From Streptomyces sp. Ru62 (GTDB taxonomy: Bacteria; Actinomycetota; Actinomycetes; Streptomycetales; Streptomycetaceae): a stretch of DNA of 64,000 nucleotides. Location: NCBI RefSeq assembly GCF_002920615.1, contig NZ_PQSU01000008.1, forward strand, positions 62,001 through 126,000, read 5' to 3'. How positions within the stretch are numbered: position 1 is the stretch's first letter; the number at the start of each line of letters is the position of its first letter. Positions 17,467 to 26,083 of the stretch are shown in pieces. Both the position numbers and the translations under genes were made by a program. Under the pieces are notes generated by a model. That model did no database searches. It was not told where the DNA came from and saw only the letters and a list, made by a program, of their open reading frames with translations.

Positions 17467-18801
17467 TCACTTGCCCGCCGTGACCGGGATCGCCTGGTCC
17501 TTCATCGACTTCAGCGCGGCGTCCTGGGCGGTCGCGAGCGCGTCGGTGAGCGTGCCGTCGCCGGCCGCCGCCTTGGCCATCGCGTCCTGCAGCGCCAGGT
17601 TCACCGTCTTCTGCGTGGGGCCCCAGGTGAAGCTGGTGTCGATCTTCTTGGACGAGTCGGCGAAGACGTCGAAGATCTTCTCGTTGCCGTAGTACGGAAC
17701 GCCCTGCTTCAACGAGGGGAGTTGGAGCCCGGCCGTGGCGGCGGGGTACAGGCCGCCCAGCTTGTTCTCCATGGCGAGCGCCTCCGGATCGGTGTTCAGC
17801 CAGGTGTTGAACTCCACCGCTTCGTACAGGTGCTTGCCGCCCTTCATGAACGCGACGGTCGACCCGCCCCAGTCACCGGACGCGCCGTTCGTACCCCAGG
17901 TCGGCATCGGGACGACCGACCACTTGCCGGCCTGCTTGGGGAGGTTGTCGCGGAACATGCTGTAGCCCCAGGCGGCTCCGACGTAGCTGGCGATCCGGTC
18001 CTTCTGGTACGCGGCGTACATCTGCGTCGAACCGTTGGCGAGGTCGGTGCGCACGAGCTTGCCGGAGATCAGCTTCTGCCAGTACGCCGCCACCTGCCTG
18101 CTCCGGTCCGAGTCGACTGTGACCCGCCACTTGTCGCCGGAGTAGCCGTACATCTTCGCGTCGTTCTGCCAGAGGAGCCCGTTGAACCACTCGGCGTTGT
18201 TCGGATCGAAGAACGTGATGGCGAGCTCGGGGTCCGCCTTGTGCAGCCTCTGTGCCGCGGACGCGTACTCGTCCCAGGTCGTGGGGATCGCGACGCGGTA
18301 CTTCTCGAAGAGGTCGCGGCGCACGAAGAGGGCCATCGGGCCGGTGTCCTGCGGGAGGGCGAACACACCGGTGCCGCCGAAGCTGGTCTGGGACCAGGTC
18401 CACGGGACGAACTTCGACTTGGCGGCGGTGGCCGCCTTGCAGGCCGAGGCGTCCACGAAGGCGTTCTGGGTGCGCAGGTTGGGGAGTTCGTCGTAGCCGA
18501 CCTGCGCCAGATCGGGTGCCTTCCCCGCCTTCAGAGCGTTTCCTATGGTGCCGTACTGGTCGTTGGAGATGTTCTTCGTCTCGACCTGGATGTCCGGATG
18601 CCGCTGGTTCCACAGGTCCACGACCTTGTCCATGCCCGGAACCGTGTTCCAGTACTGGAGGGTGACCTTTCCCTTGGCGGGCGTGCAGGCCGCTGCCGGT
18701 GCCTCGCCCGCCGGAGCGGGCGAGGAGCATGCGGCGAGTACGGCGACACCGGCTGCCGCGGCGACGGTGGCGAGGCGGGTGCGCATGACTGTGCTGCTCA
18801 T
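17467..18801 (-). CDS. Extracellular sugar-binding lipoprotein of ABC importer
   Basis: 444 residues. A lipoprotein signal (MRTRLATVAAAAGVAVLAAC) ends in the LAAC lipobox, so the mature protein is anchored through Cys on the outer face of the membrane. The rest is a family-1 solute-binding protein: VTLQYWNTVPGMDKVVDLWN near the start, GPMALFVRRDLFEKY at the hinge region, and WGGSTVAFMKGGKHLYEAVEF. It captures an oligosaccharide for the two permeases encoded downstream. Substrate is not readable; the accompanying GH38 and GH2 enzymes point to a mannose- and galactose-containing glycan. It is the first gene of the operon, 160 bp from clustered LacI-type operators. Confidence 0.92.
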   Translation of the reverse strand: MSSTVMRTRLATVAAAAGVAVLAACSSPAPAGEAPAAACTPAKGKVTLQYWNTVPGMDKVVDLWNQRHPDIQVETKNISNDQYGTIGNALKAGKAPDLAQVGYDELPNLRTQNAFVDASACKAATAAKSKFVPWTWSQTSFGGTGVFALPQDTGPMALFVRRDLFEKYRVAIPTTWDEYASAAQRLHKADPELAITFFDPNNAEWFNGLLWQNDAKMYGYSGDKWRVTVDSDRSRQVAAYWQKLISGKLVRTDLANGSTQMYAAYQKDRIASYVGAAWGYSMFRDNLPKQAGKWSVVPMPTWGTNGASGDWGGSTVAFMKGGKHLYEAVEFNTWLNTDPEALAMENKLGGLYPAATAGLQLPSLKQGVPYYGNEKIFDVFADSSKKIDTSFTWGPTQKTVNLALQDAMAKAAAGDGTLTDALATAQDAALKSMKDQAIPVTAGK

Positions 18802-18960
18802 GTTTTCCGTTCCCGAGAACGACCGGCGACTGGGGCCGGCCGGGTCGACGTTGACTCACTCAGGCGGGATGCCGCGGTGGACATGGACGGGCGCGACGGT
18901 GTCGGTTCTGGTCCCCCAACACCGTGGCGAGAAGGGGCGAGCTGCTGTAACTTCCGTCCG

Positions 18961-19001
18961 TGAGCGTTCACGGGAACGTTCACGGGCGCTGTAAAACGTT
19001 C
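18961..19001. promoter_or_regulatory. Cluster of LacI-type operator candidates
   Basis: Three CG-centred sites occur within 41 bp between the divergent lipoprotein and LacI genes. TGAGCGTTCA is at 18961-18970 (imperfect palindrome). CGGGAACGTTCACG is at 18971-18984, with the perfect core GAACGTTC. AAACGTTC is at 18995-19002. Palindromes with a central CG are the normal target of LacI/GalR regulators, so these are likely the sites for autoregulation and control of the sugar operon. Confidence 0.6.
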
Positions 19002-19067
19002 GGAAGTGTGCGCTCGGGTGCGGTTGAGTGTCAAGACTCTCGGATCACGATGGGGAGGTGAGCGACA

Positions 19068-20066
19068 GTGCCGTCCGGGACCGAGTCCCGCAGGGTGACG
19101 ATCCATGACGTCGCCCGCGCTGCCGGGGTGTCCCGGCAGACCGTGTCACGAGCGCTGAACGACAAGGGGGAGATCGACGACTCCACCAAGCAGCGTGTGC
19201 TCGAAGCCGCGCGGGCGCTGGGATACCGACCGAGCCGGTTCGCCAGGGGGCTGGTGCGCCAGGACACGATCAGCGTCGGTCTCGTGATCCCCGACCTGCT
19301 CAACCCGTTCTTCACGGAGGTCGCCGCGGCGGCGCTGGAGGCGGCGCGGGCCCGCGGCTGGCACGTCCTGGTCTACGACACCGCGGACAGCGCACAGGAG
19401 GAGCTCGGCACCCTCCAGGTGATCGCCTCCCAAGTGGACGCGGTCGTCGGCTACTTCAGCCGGTCCGAGAGCGAGATCGAGCAGTGGACCCGGGGGCTGC
19501 CGGTGGTACTCATCGACAGGGGCCGGGACGCCGAACGCTTCAGCTCCATCCGGATCGACGGAAGGGACGGGGTCAGGGCGGCCGTCTCCCACCTCGTCCA
19601 GGCCGGGCACCGGCGCATCGGCATGCTCGACCACGCTGCCCGGGCCGAACCGAGCGTCCGGCACGCGTGGTTCGCCGACGCGCTGACCGCCTGCGGACTC
19701 GGTGAAGGGCCGGTGTGCCGCGCGGAGCAGAGCGTGGAGGGCGGTGAGAGGGCACTGGTGAGCCTGCTCACCCGGCATCCCGACGTGACCGCCGTCTTCG
19801 CCTTCAACGACGTCATCGCCATCGGCGCGCTCCGTGCCGCGCGTCGGACGGGACGCCAGGTGCCCCGTGACCTGGCCGTGATCGGCTTCGACGGAGTGCA
19901 GCTCGGCACCCTGGTCGAGCCCCCGCTGTCCAGCGTGGCTCTGGACATCCGCCGGCTCGGAGCACTCGCCGTCGACCAAGCGGCCCGCCTCCTGACCGGC
20001 GCAAGCCCCCTCGACCCCGACGACCTCGTGGCGCGCGCGGAACTCCGGCTCCGCGAGTCCACGTAG
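19068..20066 (+). CDS. LacI-family transcriptional regulator
   Basis: A 332-residue repressor. The helix-turn-helix is VTIHDVARAAGVSRQTVSRA near residue 10, followed by the hinge helix RALGYRPSRFARGL, then a periplasmic-binding-protein-like sensor domain (VGLVIPDLLNPFFTEVAAAA and DVTAVFAFNDVIAIGAL). The start is GTG, with GGGGAGGTG upstream. It is divergent from the ABC/glycosidase operon and should repress it until the transported sugar or a breakdown product is bound. It ends convergently 234 bp from the LysR gene; no clear terminator was seen there. Confidence 0.93.
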   Translation: MPSGTESRRVTIHDVARAAGVSRQTVSRALNDKGEIDDSTKQRVLEAARALGYRPSRFARGLVRQDTISVGLVIPDLLNPFFTEVAAAALEAARARGWHVLVYDTADSAQEELGTLQVIASQVDAVVGYFSRSESEIEQWTRGLPVVLIDRGRDAERFSSIRIDGRDGVRAAVSHLVQAGHRRIGMLDHAARAEPSVRHAWFADALTACGLGEGPVCRAEQSVEGGERALVSLLTRHPDVTAVFAFNDVIAIGALRAARRTGRQVPRDLAVIGFDGVQLGTLVEPPLSSVALDIRRLGALAVDQAARLLTGASPLDPDDLVARAELRLREST

Positions 20067-20300
20067 GGCCGGCGGGAGGCCGGTCGGCGAACCGTCGGGG
20101 CGGAGCGCACCTCTGCCCTCGTCATGGTGATCATCCTCTCCCGCGGCCCACTCCGTCCGAACGCGCGGGCGTGCTCCAGCTCATGTTCGTCGGCGCTGAT
20201 GTCCAGGCCCACTCGGTCAGGAACGCGGCGTGCCCTTCCTGCCGCTGCCCCCTGAGCCACTGCTCTGTCATGCCGTGCGCCCTCCCCGACTGCGGTTCCC

Positions 20301-21221
20301 TCAGGCGCGGTCGGAGCGCATGCCGACCGCTCGGAGGAGGGCCTTCCGGCACGCCAGCACGGCAGGGTGCCGGCCGGCGCCGCGGCGTACCACGGTGAAG
20401 ATGCGGCGCGTGCGCTGACCGCGGGGGAGCGGACGCAGCGTGACGGTCGGGGGCTGCCCGGTCCGGACGAGGCCGGGCAGGAAGGCCGCGGCGTGCCTTT
20501 GCTCGACCAGGCGGAGGTGAAGCAGGAGGTCGGTGGTCTCGAACCGTACGTCCGGTTCGAAACCGGCGTTGCGGCACAGGGTCACGGCCCAGTGCCGGGC
20601 GGCGGTGCCCTCCGGTTCCATCACCCAGGCGTGGTCGGCCAGGGAACGCAGCGCCGCGGTCGGGCCGTCGGCTTCCCCGGTCCCGGCCGGTGCCGGCAGG
20701 GCGAGGTGCAGGGGGTCGTCGAGCAGGTCTTCCTGTTCGAGTTCGGCGGGCCGCGGGTTGGGGTCGCCGGGGTATTCCTCGGCGAGGACGAGGTCGAAGT
20801 CGCGGGCCTGGAGCGCCGGCAGGGCCCTTTCCGGTTCCATGTGCGTGACGTGGACGCGCAGGTGCGGGTGCTGGTCACGCAGCAGGCCGAGCGCGGTCGG
20901 GACGAGGGCGAGGGCGGCTGTCTGGAACGAGGCGATGCGCAGGGTGCCGGTCAGGTCGGACAGCGAGGCGGCGATGTCCGCCTCCGCGCGCTCCAGACGT
21001 TCGAGGACCGCTTCGGTGTGGGCGACGAGGATCTCGGCCTGCTCGGTCAGCCGTACCCGCCGTCCGACCGGTTCCAGCAGCGGGACGCCGACCTCGGCCT
21101 CCAACTGGGAGAGCTGCTGGGAGACGGAGGAGGGGGCGTAGGACAGGGCGGCGGCGACGGCCGCCAGGGTGCCGCGGTGCTTGAGTTCCCGGAGCAGGCG
21201 CAGTCGGTGCAGGTCGAACAT
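20301..21221 (-). CDS. LysR-family transcriptional regulator
   Basis: 306 residues. The N-terminal winged helix-turn-helix is MFDLHRLRLLRELKHRGTLA followed by YAPSSVSQQLSQLEAEVG; the LysR substrate-binding domain runs from about residue 90 (TLRIASFQTAALALVPTALG) to the C-terminus. The ATG is chosen because the product then starts directly at the DNA-binding domain and GGAAGG lies upstream; a longer frame begins 40 codons earlier within the divergent promoter. It is divergent from a PLP lyase and a LysE exporter, an arrangement typical of LysG/ArgP-like regulators controlling an amino-acid exporter. The inducer is probably an amino acid (inference). Confidence 0.92.
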   Translation of the reverse strand: MFDLHRLRLLRELKHRGTLAAVAAALSYAPSSVSQQLSQLEAEVGVPLLEPVGRRVRLTEQAEILVAHTEAVLERLERAEADIAASLSDLTGTLRIASFQTAALALVPTALGLLRDQHPHLRVHVTHMEPERALPALQARDFDLVLAEEYPGDPNPRPAELEQEDLLDDPLHLALPAPAGTGEADGPTAALRSLADHAWVMEPEGTAARHWAVTLCRNAGFEPDVRFETTDLLLHLRLVEQRHAAAFLPGLVRTGQPPTVTLRPLPRGQRTRRIFTVVRRGAGRHPAVLACRKALLRAVGMRSDRA

Positions 21222-21275
21222 GGCACGTCCGCCTTCCCTCGCCCTCGCGGACCGACAGCCGATCGGGTTCATGGG

Positions 21276-21305
21276 CCTATGGTCGGTTCTCCCGACGAGT
21301 ATAGG
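21276..21305. promoter_or_regulatory. Nested dyad, probable LysR operator
   Basis: Outer arms CCTAT (21276-21280) and ATAGG (21301-21305) enclose inner arms GTCGG (21282-21286) and CCGAC (21292-21296). The dyad lies in the 134-bp divergent promoter between the LysR gene and the PLP lyase, where LysR regulators normally bind. Confidence 0.5.
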
Positions 21306-21355
21306 TCGGAAACATTCGCTGGACCGATCGTAGGAGCACACCGCACTCTGATCCT

Positions 21356-22567
21356 GTGCCTGACAACACCTGCTCCCCCCGTACGCTGCCGTGGTTCGCG
21401 CGCTCCGAAGCCCGTGCCTGGCGGTGTGAACCCGCGCCGGCCGAGGTGCGGGCCTTCCATTTCTCCCTGCCCGACTACGCGCCCACCCCGCTGACCGAAC
21501 TCCCGTCGCTCGCGCACGCGTGGGGGGTCGGCCGGGTCTTCGTCAAGGACGAGTCGTGCCGTCTGGGGCTGCCCGCGTTCAAGGCCCTGGGCGCGTCCTG
21601 GGCGGTCCACCGCATCCTTGCCGAGCGGGCGGCGAACGGCGGAGAACCGGCCCCGGTCACCCTCGTGACGGCCACCGACGGCAACCACGGTCGCGCGGTG
21701 GCCCGGATGGCGCGCCGTCTCGGCCAGGAGGCCCACGTCTTCGTTCCGCAGGGCGTGCATCCCCAGGCCGTGGCGGCCATCGTCGCCGAACAGGCGAAGG
21801 TCACCGAGGTCGCAGGGCCGTACGACGAGGCCGTACGCCTGGCGGCCGAGGCGGCTGCCGCACCGGACACGGTCCTCGTCCAGGACACCGCCTGGCCGGG
21901 TTACGAGCAGGTCCCGCGGTGGATCGTCGAGGGTTACGCCACCCTGTGCGCGGAGATCGACGAGCAGTTGACGGCCGAGGGGGTCGCCGAGGGCCCCGAC
22001 CTCGTGTCCATACCGGTGGGCGTGGGGTCCTTGGCACAGGCCGTGGTCACCCACTACCGCAGCCGCCCCTCCGGGCACGCCCCGGCGCTGCTGTCGGTGG
22101 AACCGGAGACCGCGCCGTGCGTCCTGGAGAGCCTCACCCGCGGCGCACCCGTCAGTGTCCCCACGGGCGAGACCACCATGGCCGGGCTGAACTGCGGCAC
22201 CCCGTCCAGCATCGCGTGGCCCCCTCTGCGTGACGGTCTGGACGCCGCGGTCGCCGTCGCGGACGCCGAGAGCGCCCGCGCGGCCGGTGTGCTGGCCGCT
22301 GCCGGCGTCTCCTCGGGCCCCTGCGGGGCCGCGTCGCTCGCCGGTCTGCGCGCGGCGCTCACCGGCGAGGGGGCCGGGGAACGCCGTACGGCGCTGGGAC
22401 TGGGGCCGTCCTCGGTCGTCGTGCTGCTGAGCACCGAGGGTACCGCCGCCAACCCGCACGCCGGCGCGACCAGTTCGACCGGTGCGACCGGCGCGACCGG
22501 CTCAACCAGTTCGACCGGCTCAACCGGTTCGCCCGGCTCGCCCAAGGGATGGCCGGCAGCGTGCTGA
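21356..22567 (+). CDS. Diaminopropionate ammonia-lyase-like PLP enzyme
   Basis: A 403-residue fold-type II PLP enzyme. KDESCRLGLPAFKALGASWA holds the PLP lysine (in LPAFKALG), as in diaminopropionate ammonia-lyases. ATDGNHGRAVARMARRLG binds the substrate carboxylate, and SIPVGVGSLAQAVV is the phosphate-binding loop region. The family releases ammonia and pyruvate from 2,3-diaminopropionate or related amino acids. The last 30 residues are a tandem of Ala/Ser-Thr-Gly triplets, absent from typical members. The GTG start has no nearby Shine-Dalgarno (GTAGGAGC is about 20 nt away), so leaderless or poor initiation is possible. It overlaps the LysE exporter gene by 19 bp and is divergent from LysR. 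A DNA/amino-acid degradation plus export pairing is inferred. Confidence 0.82.
   Translation: MPDNTCSPRTLPWFARSEARAWRCEPAPAEVRAFHFSLPDYAPTPLTELPSLAHAWGVGRVFVKDESCRLGLPAFKALGASWAVHRILAERAANGGEPAPVTLVTATDGNHGRAVARMARRLGQEAHVFVPQGVHPQAVAAIVAEQAKVTEVAGPYDEAVRLAAEAAAAPDTVLVQDTAWPGYEQVPRWIVEGYATLCAEIDEQLTAEGVAEGPDLVSIPVGVGSLAQAVVTHYRSRPSGHAPALLSVEPETAPCVLESLTRGAPVSVPTGETTMAGLNCGTPSSIAWPPLRDGLDAAVAVADAESARAAGVLAAAGVSSGPCGAASLAGLRAALTGEGAGERRTALGLGPSSVVVLLSTEGTAANPHAGATSSTGATGATGSTSSTGSTGSPGSPKGWPAAC
22466..22546 (+). repeat. Nine in-frame 9-bp repeats in the lyase C-terminus
   Basis: Nine consecutive 9-bp units of the form (G/T)C(G/A)ACC(G/A)G(T/C) encode three-residue units (ATS, STG, ATG, ATG, STS, STG, STG, SPG, SPK). 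They form a low-complexity tail just before the overlap with the LysE gene. Length variation between strains would be expected. Confidence 0.8.
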
Positions 22568-23181
22568 CCCACTTCATGGCGGCGATCGGCGTCCTGGGGC
22601 TGCTGACCGTCGTGCCCGGCCCGGACATGGCGGTGGTGACCCGGCGCGCGCTCGTGGCCGGTCCCGGGGACGGGTTGCGTACCGTGGGCGGGATCGTGAC
22701 CGGGCTGCTGCTCTGGGGCGCGTCGACCGTGGCGGGGCTCGCGGCCGTGCTCGCCGCTTCGCCCGCGGCCTACCTGACCGTCAAGCTCCTGGGCGCCGGC
22801 TACCTGGTGTTCCTGGGCGCCCAGGCGCTCTGGCAGCACGGCCGCTCGGCACCGGCCGGTCCAACGGATGCCGGTCCTGCCGCCGTGGGGAGCCCCTGGC
22901 GGACCGGCTTGGTCAGCAACGCCCTGAACCCGAAGATCGCCGTCTTCTACACCGGGCTGCTGCCCACGCTGGCCCCGCCCCGGCTGCCCGCCCCCTGGGC
23001 CATGACGCTGCTCGTGGTCCTCCACGCCACGCTGAGCGTCGCCTGGCTGAGCAGCTACGTGTTCCTGCTGTCCAAGGCCGGGCGGGCCCTCCACAAGCCA
23101 CGGATCCGTCGTGCGCTCGGGCTGACCACGGGCGTCGCACTGATCGGCCTCGGGCTCGCCGTCGCCGCCCCCACCGGCTGA
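22549..23181 (+). CDS. LysE/RhtB-family amino-acid exporter
   Basis: A 210-residue membrane protein with about six hydrophobic segments. The family signature is near the N-terminus: LTVVPGPDMAVVTRRALVAGPGDGLRTVGG (key residues Pro-Gly-Pro-Asp and the Gly-rich turn). The FYTGLLP and NPKIAVF elements follow in the second half. It exports amino acids or related small molecules from the cytoplasm. Its ATG lies 19 bp inside the preceding lyase gene, so the two are co-translated; the lyase plus exporter under a LysR regulator suggests detoxification of a surplus amino acid. Confidence 0.9.
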   Translation: MAGSVLTHFMAAIGVLGLLTVVPGPDMAVVTRRALVAGPGDGLRTVGGIVTGLLLWGASTVAGLAAVLAASPAAYLTVKLLGAGYLVFLGAQALWQHGRSAPAGPTDAGPAAVGSPWRTGLVSNALNPKIAVFYTGLLPTLAPPRLPAPWAMTLLVVLHATLSVAWLSSYVFLLSKAGRALHKPRIRRALGLTTGVALIGLGLAVAAPTG

Positions 23182-23258
23182 CCAGCGTCGGCGGGGTACG
23201 CGGGTACGCGGGTGTCGCCGGGTTCGCAGGCCGGGGCTCGACGCCGCCCGGCGGCCTC

Positions 23259-23684
23259 CTACGGCCGGACGTAAGGCCGCGTCATTATCTCCATGTTGTG
23301 GCCGTCCGGGTCCGCGAAGTAGACGCCACGGCCACCGAACAGACGGTTGATCTGGTGCGGCTCGGTGTGACGGGGGTCCGCGTAGTAGGTGACGCCGAGC
23401 GTCTCCAGGCGGGCGACCATGGCGCTGAACCGGTCGTCGGGCACGAGGAACGCGTAGTGCTGCGACTGGATCGGCTCGTCGCGCTTCTCGTAGTAATCGA
23501 GCGTGACGCCGTTGCCCAGGTCGACGGGAAGGAACGGCCCGAACGGCGCGCCGACCCTCAGACCGAGGACTGCGGCGATGAATTCGGCCGACAGTTGACG
23601 ATCCGTGGCGTAAACGGCGGTGTGGTTCAGCTGGACGGTGGCCGGCGCGGCGACTTCGTGCCGACGCTGCTGATCATGTGGCAT
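23259..23684 (-). CDS. VOC-family (glyoxalase/bleomycin resistance-like) protein
   Basis: A 141-residue single-module pair of beta-alpha-beta-beta-beta units. It begins VQLNHTAVYATDRQLSAEFI with the first metal-ligand-type His, and ends GRGVYFADPDGHNMEIMTRPY with a metal-ligand Glu. Members bind a divalent metal and act as lyases, dioxygenases or drug-binding proteins. ATG 23684 is taken; its ribosome site is weak (GGAGA about 12 nt away), and a frame open a further 35 codons upstream lacks one. Converges with the LysE gene. Specific role unknown. Confidence 0.85.
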   Translation of the reverse strand: MPHDQQRRHEVAAPATVQLNHTAVYATDRQLSAEFIAAVLGLRVGAPFGPFLPVDLGNGVTLDYYEKRDEPIQSQHYAFLVPDDRFSAMVARLETLGVTYYADPRHTEPHQINRLFGGRGVYFADPDGHNMEIMTRPYVRP

Positions 23685-23989
23685 GTGGGGATGTGTCTCC
23701 GAGTCCTGGATCCGCTGTGGGGCGCCTCGTGCGGGCGCTGGAGGGAAGACGCGGAGAAGTGGCGGGGCTCGCCCCCGCCTCGGGCTCACGCCGAGGCCGG
23801 GTGCCTCACTCGTGTATGGCCCATGGCCGACCCGGCAGTCACATGATCGACTCTAGTGCCTCACCGTCCGTCACGGCAAGGCGCTTCCGTGGCCCGCGGA
23901 CAGCTGGAGTACTGCCTGGCGGGCGGGAGTTCCGGCCGGCAGGTCGAGGCGGTATTGCCCCGGCTCCTCCCGCGGTTGGGGGGAAAGAC
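23685..23989. other. 305-bp stretch without a gene
   Basis: This lies between two minus-strand genes (VOC start and SMI1/KNR4 stop). Frames here have no ribosome site or domain. A modestly AT-richer spot around 23840-23880 may hold the VOC promoter; no dyad or terminator was evident. Confidence 0.4.
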
Positions 23990-24670
23990 CTACGGCGTCG
24001 ACAGAGCCGTGCGCTCCGCCTTCTCCAGCCAGTCGGTGTACCAGCGGGCGAACCTCACCGGCGTACCGTCGTCGTCGAGGAGCGGGGCGAGGTCGACGTC
24101 GTCCACCCGGCAGTCGGACCAGATCGTGCCGCGGTGGCTGCCGCTGATGATCAGCCACTCCCTCTGGGCACAGCCGAGGTGGGAGATCACGATCGCCCCG
24201 GCCGTGCGCTCCGGGGCGAACATGACGGCCTCCCAGCGCTCGTCCCACGCCTCGATGGCGTCGTCGAAGTCCTCGATGTCGTCGAAGTCCTCCTCCTCGG
24301 GACGCTGCGCAAGAACACCGTTGAGCAACTCCGGGTCCGGACCCTGGTCAGGAAACGGCTCGGCAAGCGTCGACAGGTCGGCAAGGTCCGCGCCGTCACC
24401 CTCCCAACGCCAACGGCCCTGTACGCGGCGGACCGGGAACAGGCCGTGGGCGGGGCCGGCCCCACCCGCGCCGACGTGGAGCAGGAACGCCCGGTACTCC
24501 TCCGGCAGCCGCACGCCCACCTGAGCTTCGAGTTCGCCCAACTCGTCCTGCGTGAGCGGGTCTTCCAGGACCCACTTGTGCGCCAGTGCCCCGAACACCG
24601 CGCTGCCCCCGGGACCCGCACCCGCCGCCTCGACCCGCCGTCGTACGTCCACCCACCACTCGTCAGTCAT
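23990..24670 (-). CDS. SMI1/KNR4-family protein
   Basis: 226 residues matching the SMI1_KNR4 (SUKH) fold. PLTQDELGELEAQVGVRLPE leads into EYRAFLLHVGAGGAGP with the usual GLFPVRR, and AGAIVISHLGCAQREWLIIS precedes the closing W-x-x-W region RFARWYTDWLEKAE. An acidic insert (EEEDFDDIEDFDDAIEAWDE) lies mid-protein. SUKH proteins often act as immunity proteins against polymorphic toxins, but many bacterial copies have no known partner, and no toxin gene is visible here. Start ATG 24670 gives MTDEWW; the open frame extends further without a ribosome site. Confidence 0.85.
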   Translation of the reverse strand: MTDEWWVDVRRRVEAAGAGPGGSAVFGALAHKWVLEDPLTQDELGELEAQVGVRLPEEYRAFLLHVGAGGAGPAHGLFPVRRVQGRWRWEGDGADLADLSTLAEPFPDQGPDPELLNGVLAQRPEEEDFDDIEDFDDAIEAWDERWEAVMFAPERTAGAIVISHLGCAQREWLIISGSHRGTIWSDCRVDDVDLAPLLDDDGTPVRFARWYTDWLEKAERTALSTP

Positions 24671-25003
24671 GCGCAGACCGTACGTGCCGCCACTGACACC
24701 CAGGGCACGAGGCCCATGGTTACCGCGGGAACGGTCCGGTTCATGTGACGGCTCACCTGGTCGACTGGCGAGGTGTCTCGGTACGAGGCGGCGACGCAGC
24801 CGGCCGCCCACCTGGCGGGCCCACGCGCACGCTCCTGCTCGTGTGGCGTCCGGCAGGAGCCCGGCTGATGACGGTCACGCGGAGTGGCGGGCGGCCGGGA
24901 ACAGCCCGGACGGACGGAGCCGGACAGTCTTTCCCAGCGGTCGCCATGTGCGTGAGCGGTCACCTGACCAGGCTCGCGGAACCACCGACGCCGGCCGGAC
25001 CGG
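24671..25003. other. 333-bp stretch without a gene
   Basis: This lies between the SMI1/KNR4 start and the stop of the next minus-strand gene. Several long frames cross it but all look like shadows (Arg/Pro-rich, no ribosome site). No repeats or hairpins stood out. Confidence 0.4.
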
Positions 25004-25711
25004 TCAGTGCACGCGTTCACCGCACTCCGCCGGGAACAGGAGCGCGCCGGGCGGCAGTTCGCCCGGAGGCCGTCCCTTCACCCGCAGACACGCTTCAGAA
25101 GAGTCCTCCACAGGCGGGTATTCGAGGGCGACCTCGTCCAGTACGGCGATCTCCCCGCCGAGGTGCAGTTCCACCGCGTGCACACCGGCCGGGAAGCGGC
25201 CGGCCAGGGTCCCGAAGGCTGCCGTGTCGTCGCCTTCGGCGACGCACTCCCGGACCTCGAAGCGCCAGTGGTCGGCCGCATCGGCGAGCAGTGCCCTGGT
25301 TCGCTTGCCCAGTCCGGCGAGGAGAGCTGCGCGGGCCCGCAGATGGCCGGCGATGGCGCAGCAGATCGGGACCGCCGTGCCGTAGGGCGTCGTCACCCGC
25401 GTGTACCCGGCGTGCGGATAGGACGACAAGGCCTCGTCGATCAGCCCCAACGCGGTGCTCCGCGCGGCCGGGTGCCCCCGCTGAGCCATCTCCAGCAGGA
25501 GAGGGGCCGCGACCGCAGCCGCCGGAAACACCGCCGCACTGTGGCCATGCACGATCCCGCCGCCACCGAGCAGTGAGCCGGCCTCCGCCGCCTCCACCAG
25601 GTTCGCCGCACAGGCCAGGGCCCGCAGACCCCGGGCGGCACGAGCCGGTTCGTACCAGTCGGGAGGGCCCGGTACGGCAGACCAGTCCACCGCGTCGATC
25701 GCATCCAGCAC
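25004..25711 (-). CDS. Conserved-looking protein of unknown function, helical repeats
   Basis: 235 residues starting at GTG with AGGATG upstream. I do not recognise a named family. The sequence is Ala/Leu-rich and helical: WYEPARAARGLRALACAANLVEA, AAPLLLEMAQRGHPAARSTA and IAGHLRARAALLAGLGKRTRALL (read only their A/L/R helical character). This suggests stacked HEAT-like helices. A more polar C-terminal part follows with FEVRECVAEGDDTAAFGTLA. Codon use looks genuine, with strong G/C third positions. It lies beside an SMI1/KNR4 gene in the same orientation, so an accessory or immunity-type context is possible but unproved. Confidence 0.65.
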   Translation of the reverse strand: MLDAIDAVDWSAVPGPPDWYEPARAARGLRALACAANLVEAAEAGSLLGGGGIVHGHSAAVFPAAAVAAPLLLEMAQRGHPAARSTALGLIDEALSSYPHAGYTRVTTPYGTAVPICCAIAGHLRARAALLAGLGKRTRALLADAADHWRFEVRECVAEGDDTAAFGTLAGRFPAGVHAVELHLGGEIAVLDEVALEYPPVEDSSEACLRVKGRPPGELPPGALLFPAECGERVH

Positions 25712-25820
25712 GACAGCATCCTGGCAGGCTCATGGGCGGGAGGACGCACGTCCGGAACGCGTCGAGGTCCGACGATCCGCGCCGTTGACGACCACGTGCT
25801 CGGGTGTGTGTTCGTAGCGG

Positions 25821-25853
<33 letters not shown>

Positions 25854-26083
25854 TGTCGGCGGCGGTGGAGGAGCACCGGACAAGCCGGGACAGTTGCCGC
25901 CAGTCGAGATCAGCGCGCGTCGCCGTCGGTAGCGGCGCCGTGCCGGCGATGGCCCCGCCCGGGCGACCAGGCCGCCGTACACCGAGGCGAGTGCGGTGAG
26001 ATCCATGGGGTGGTCCGTTCCTCTGCGAAGGGAGCGGTCAGCGGGGCGGTGACGGCATGACCGTCACCACCCCACCCCGCGCC

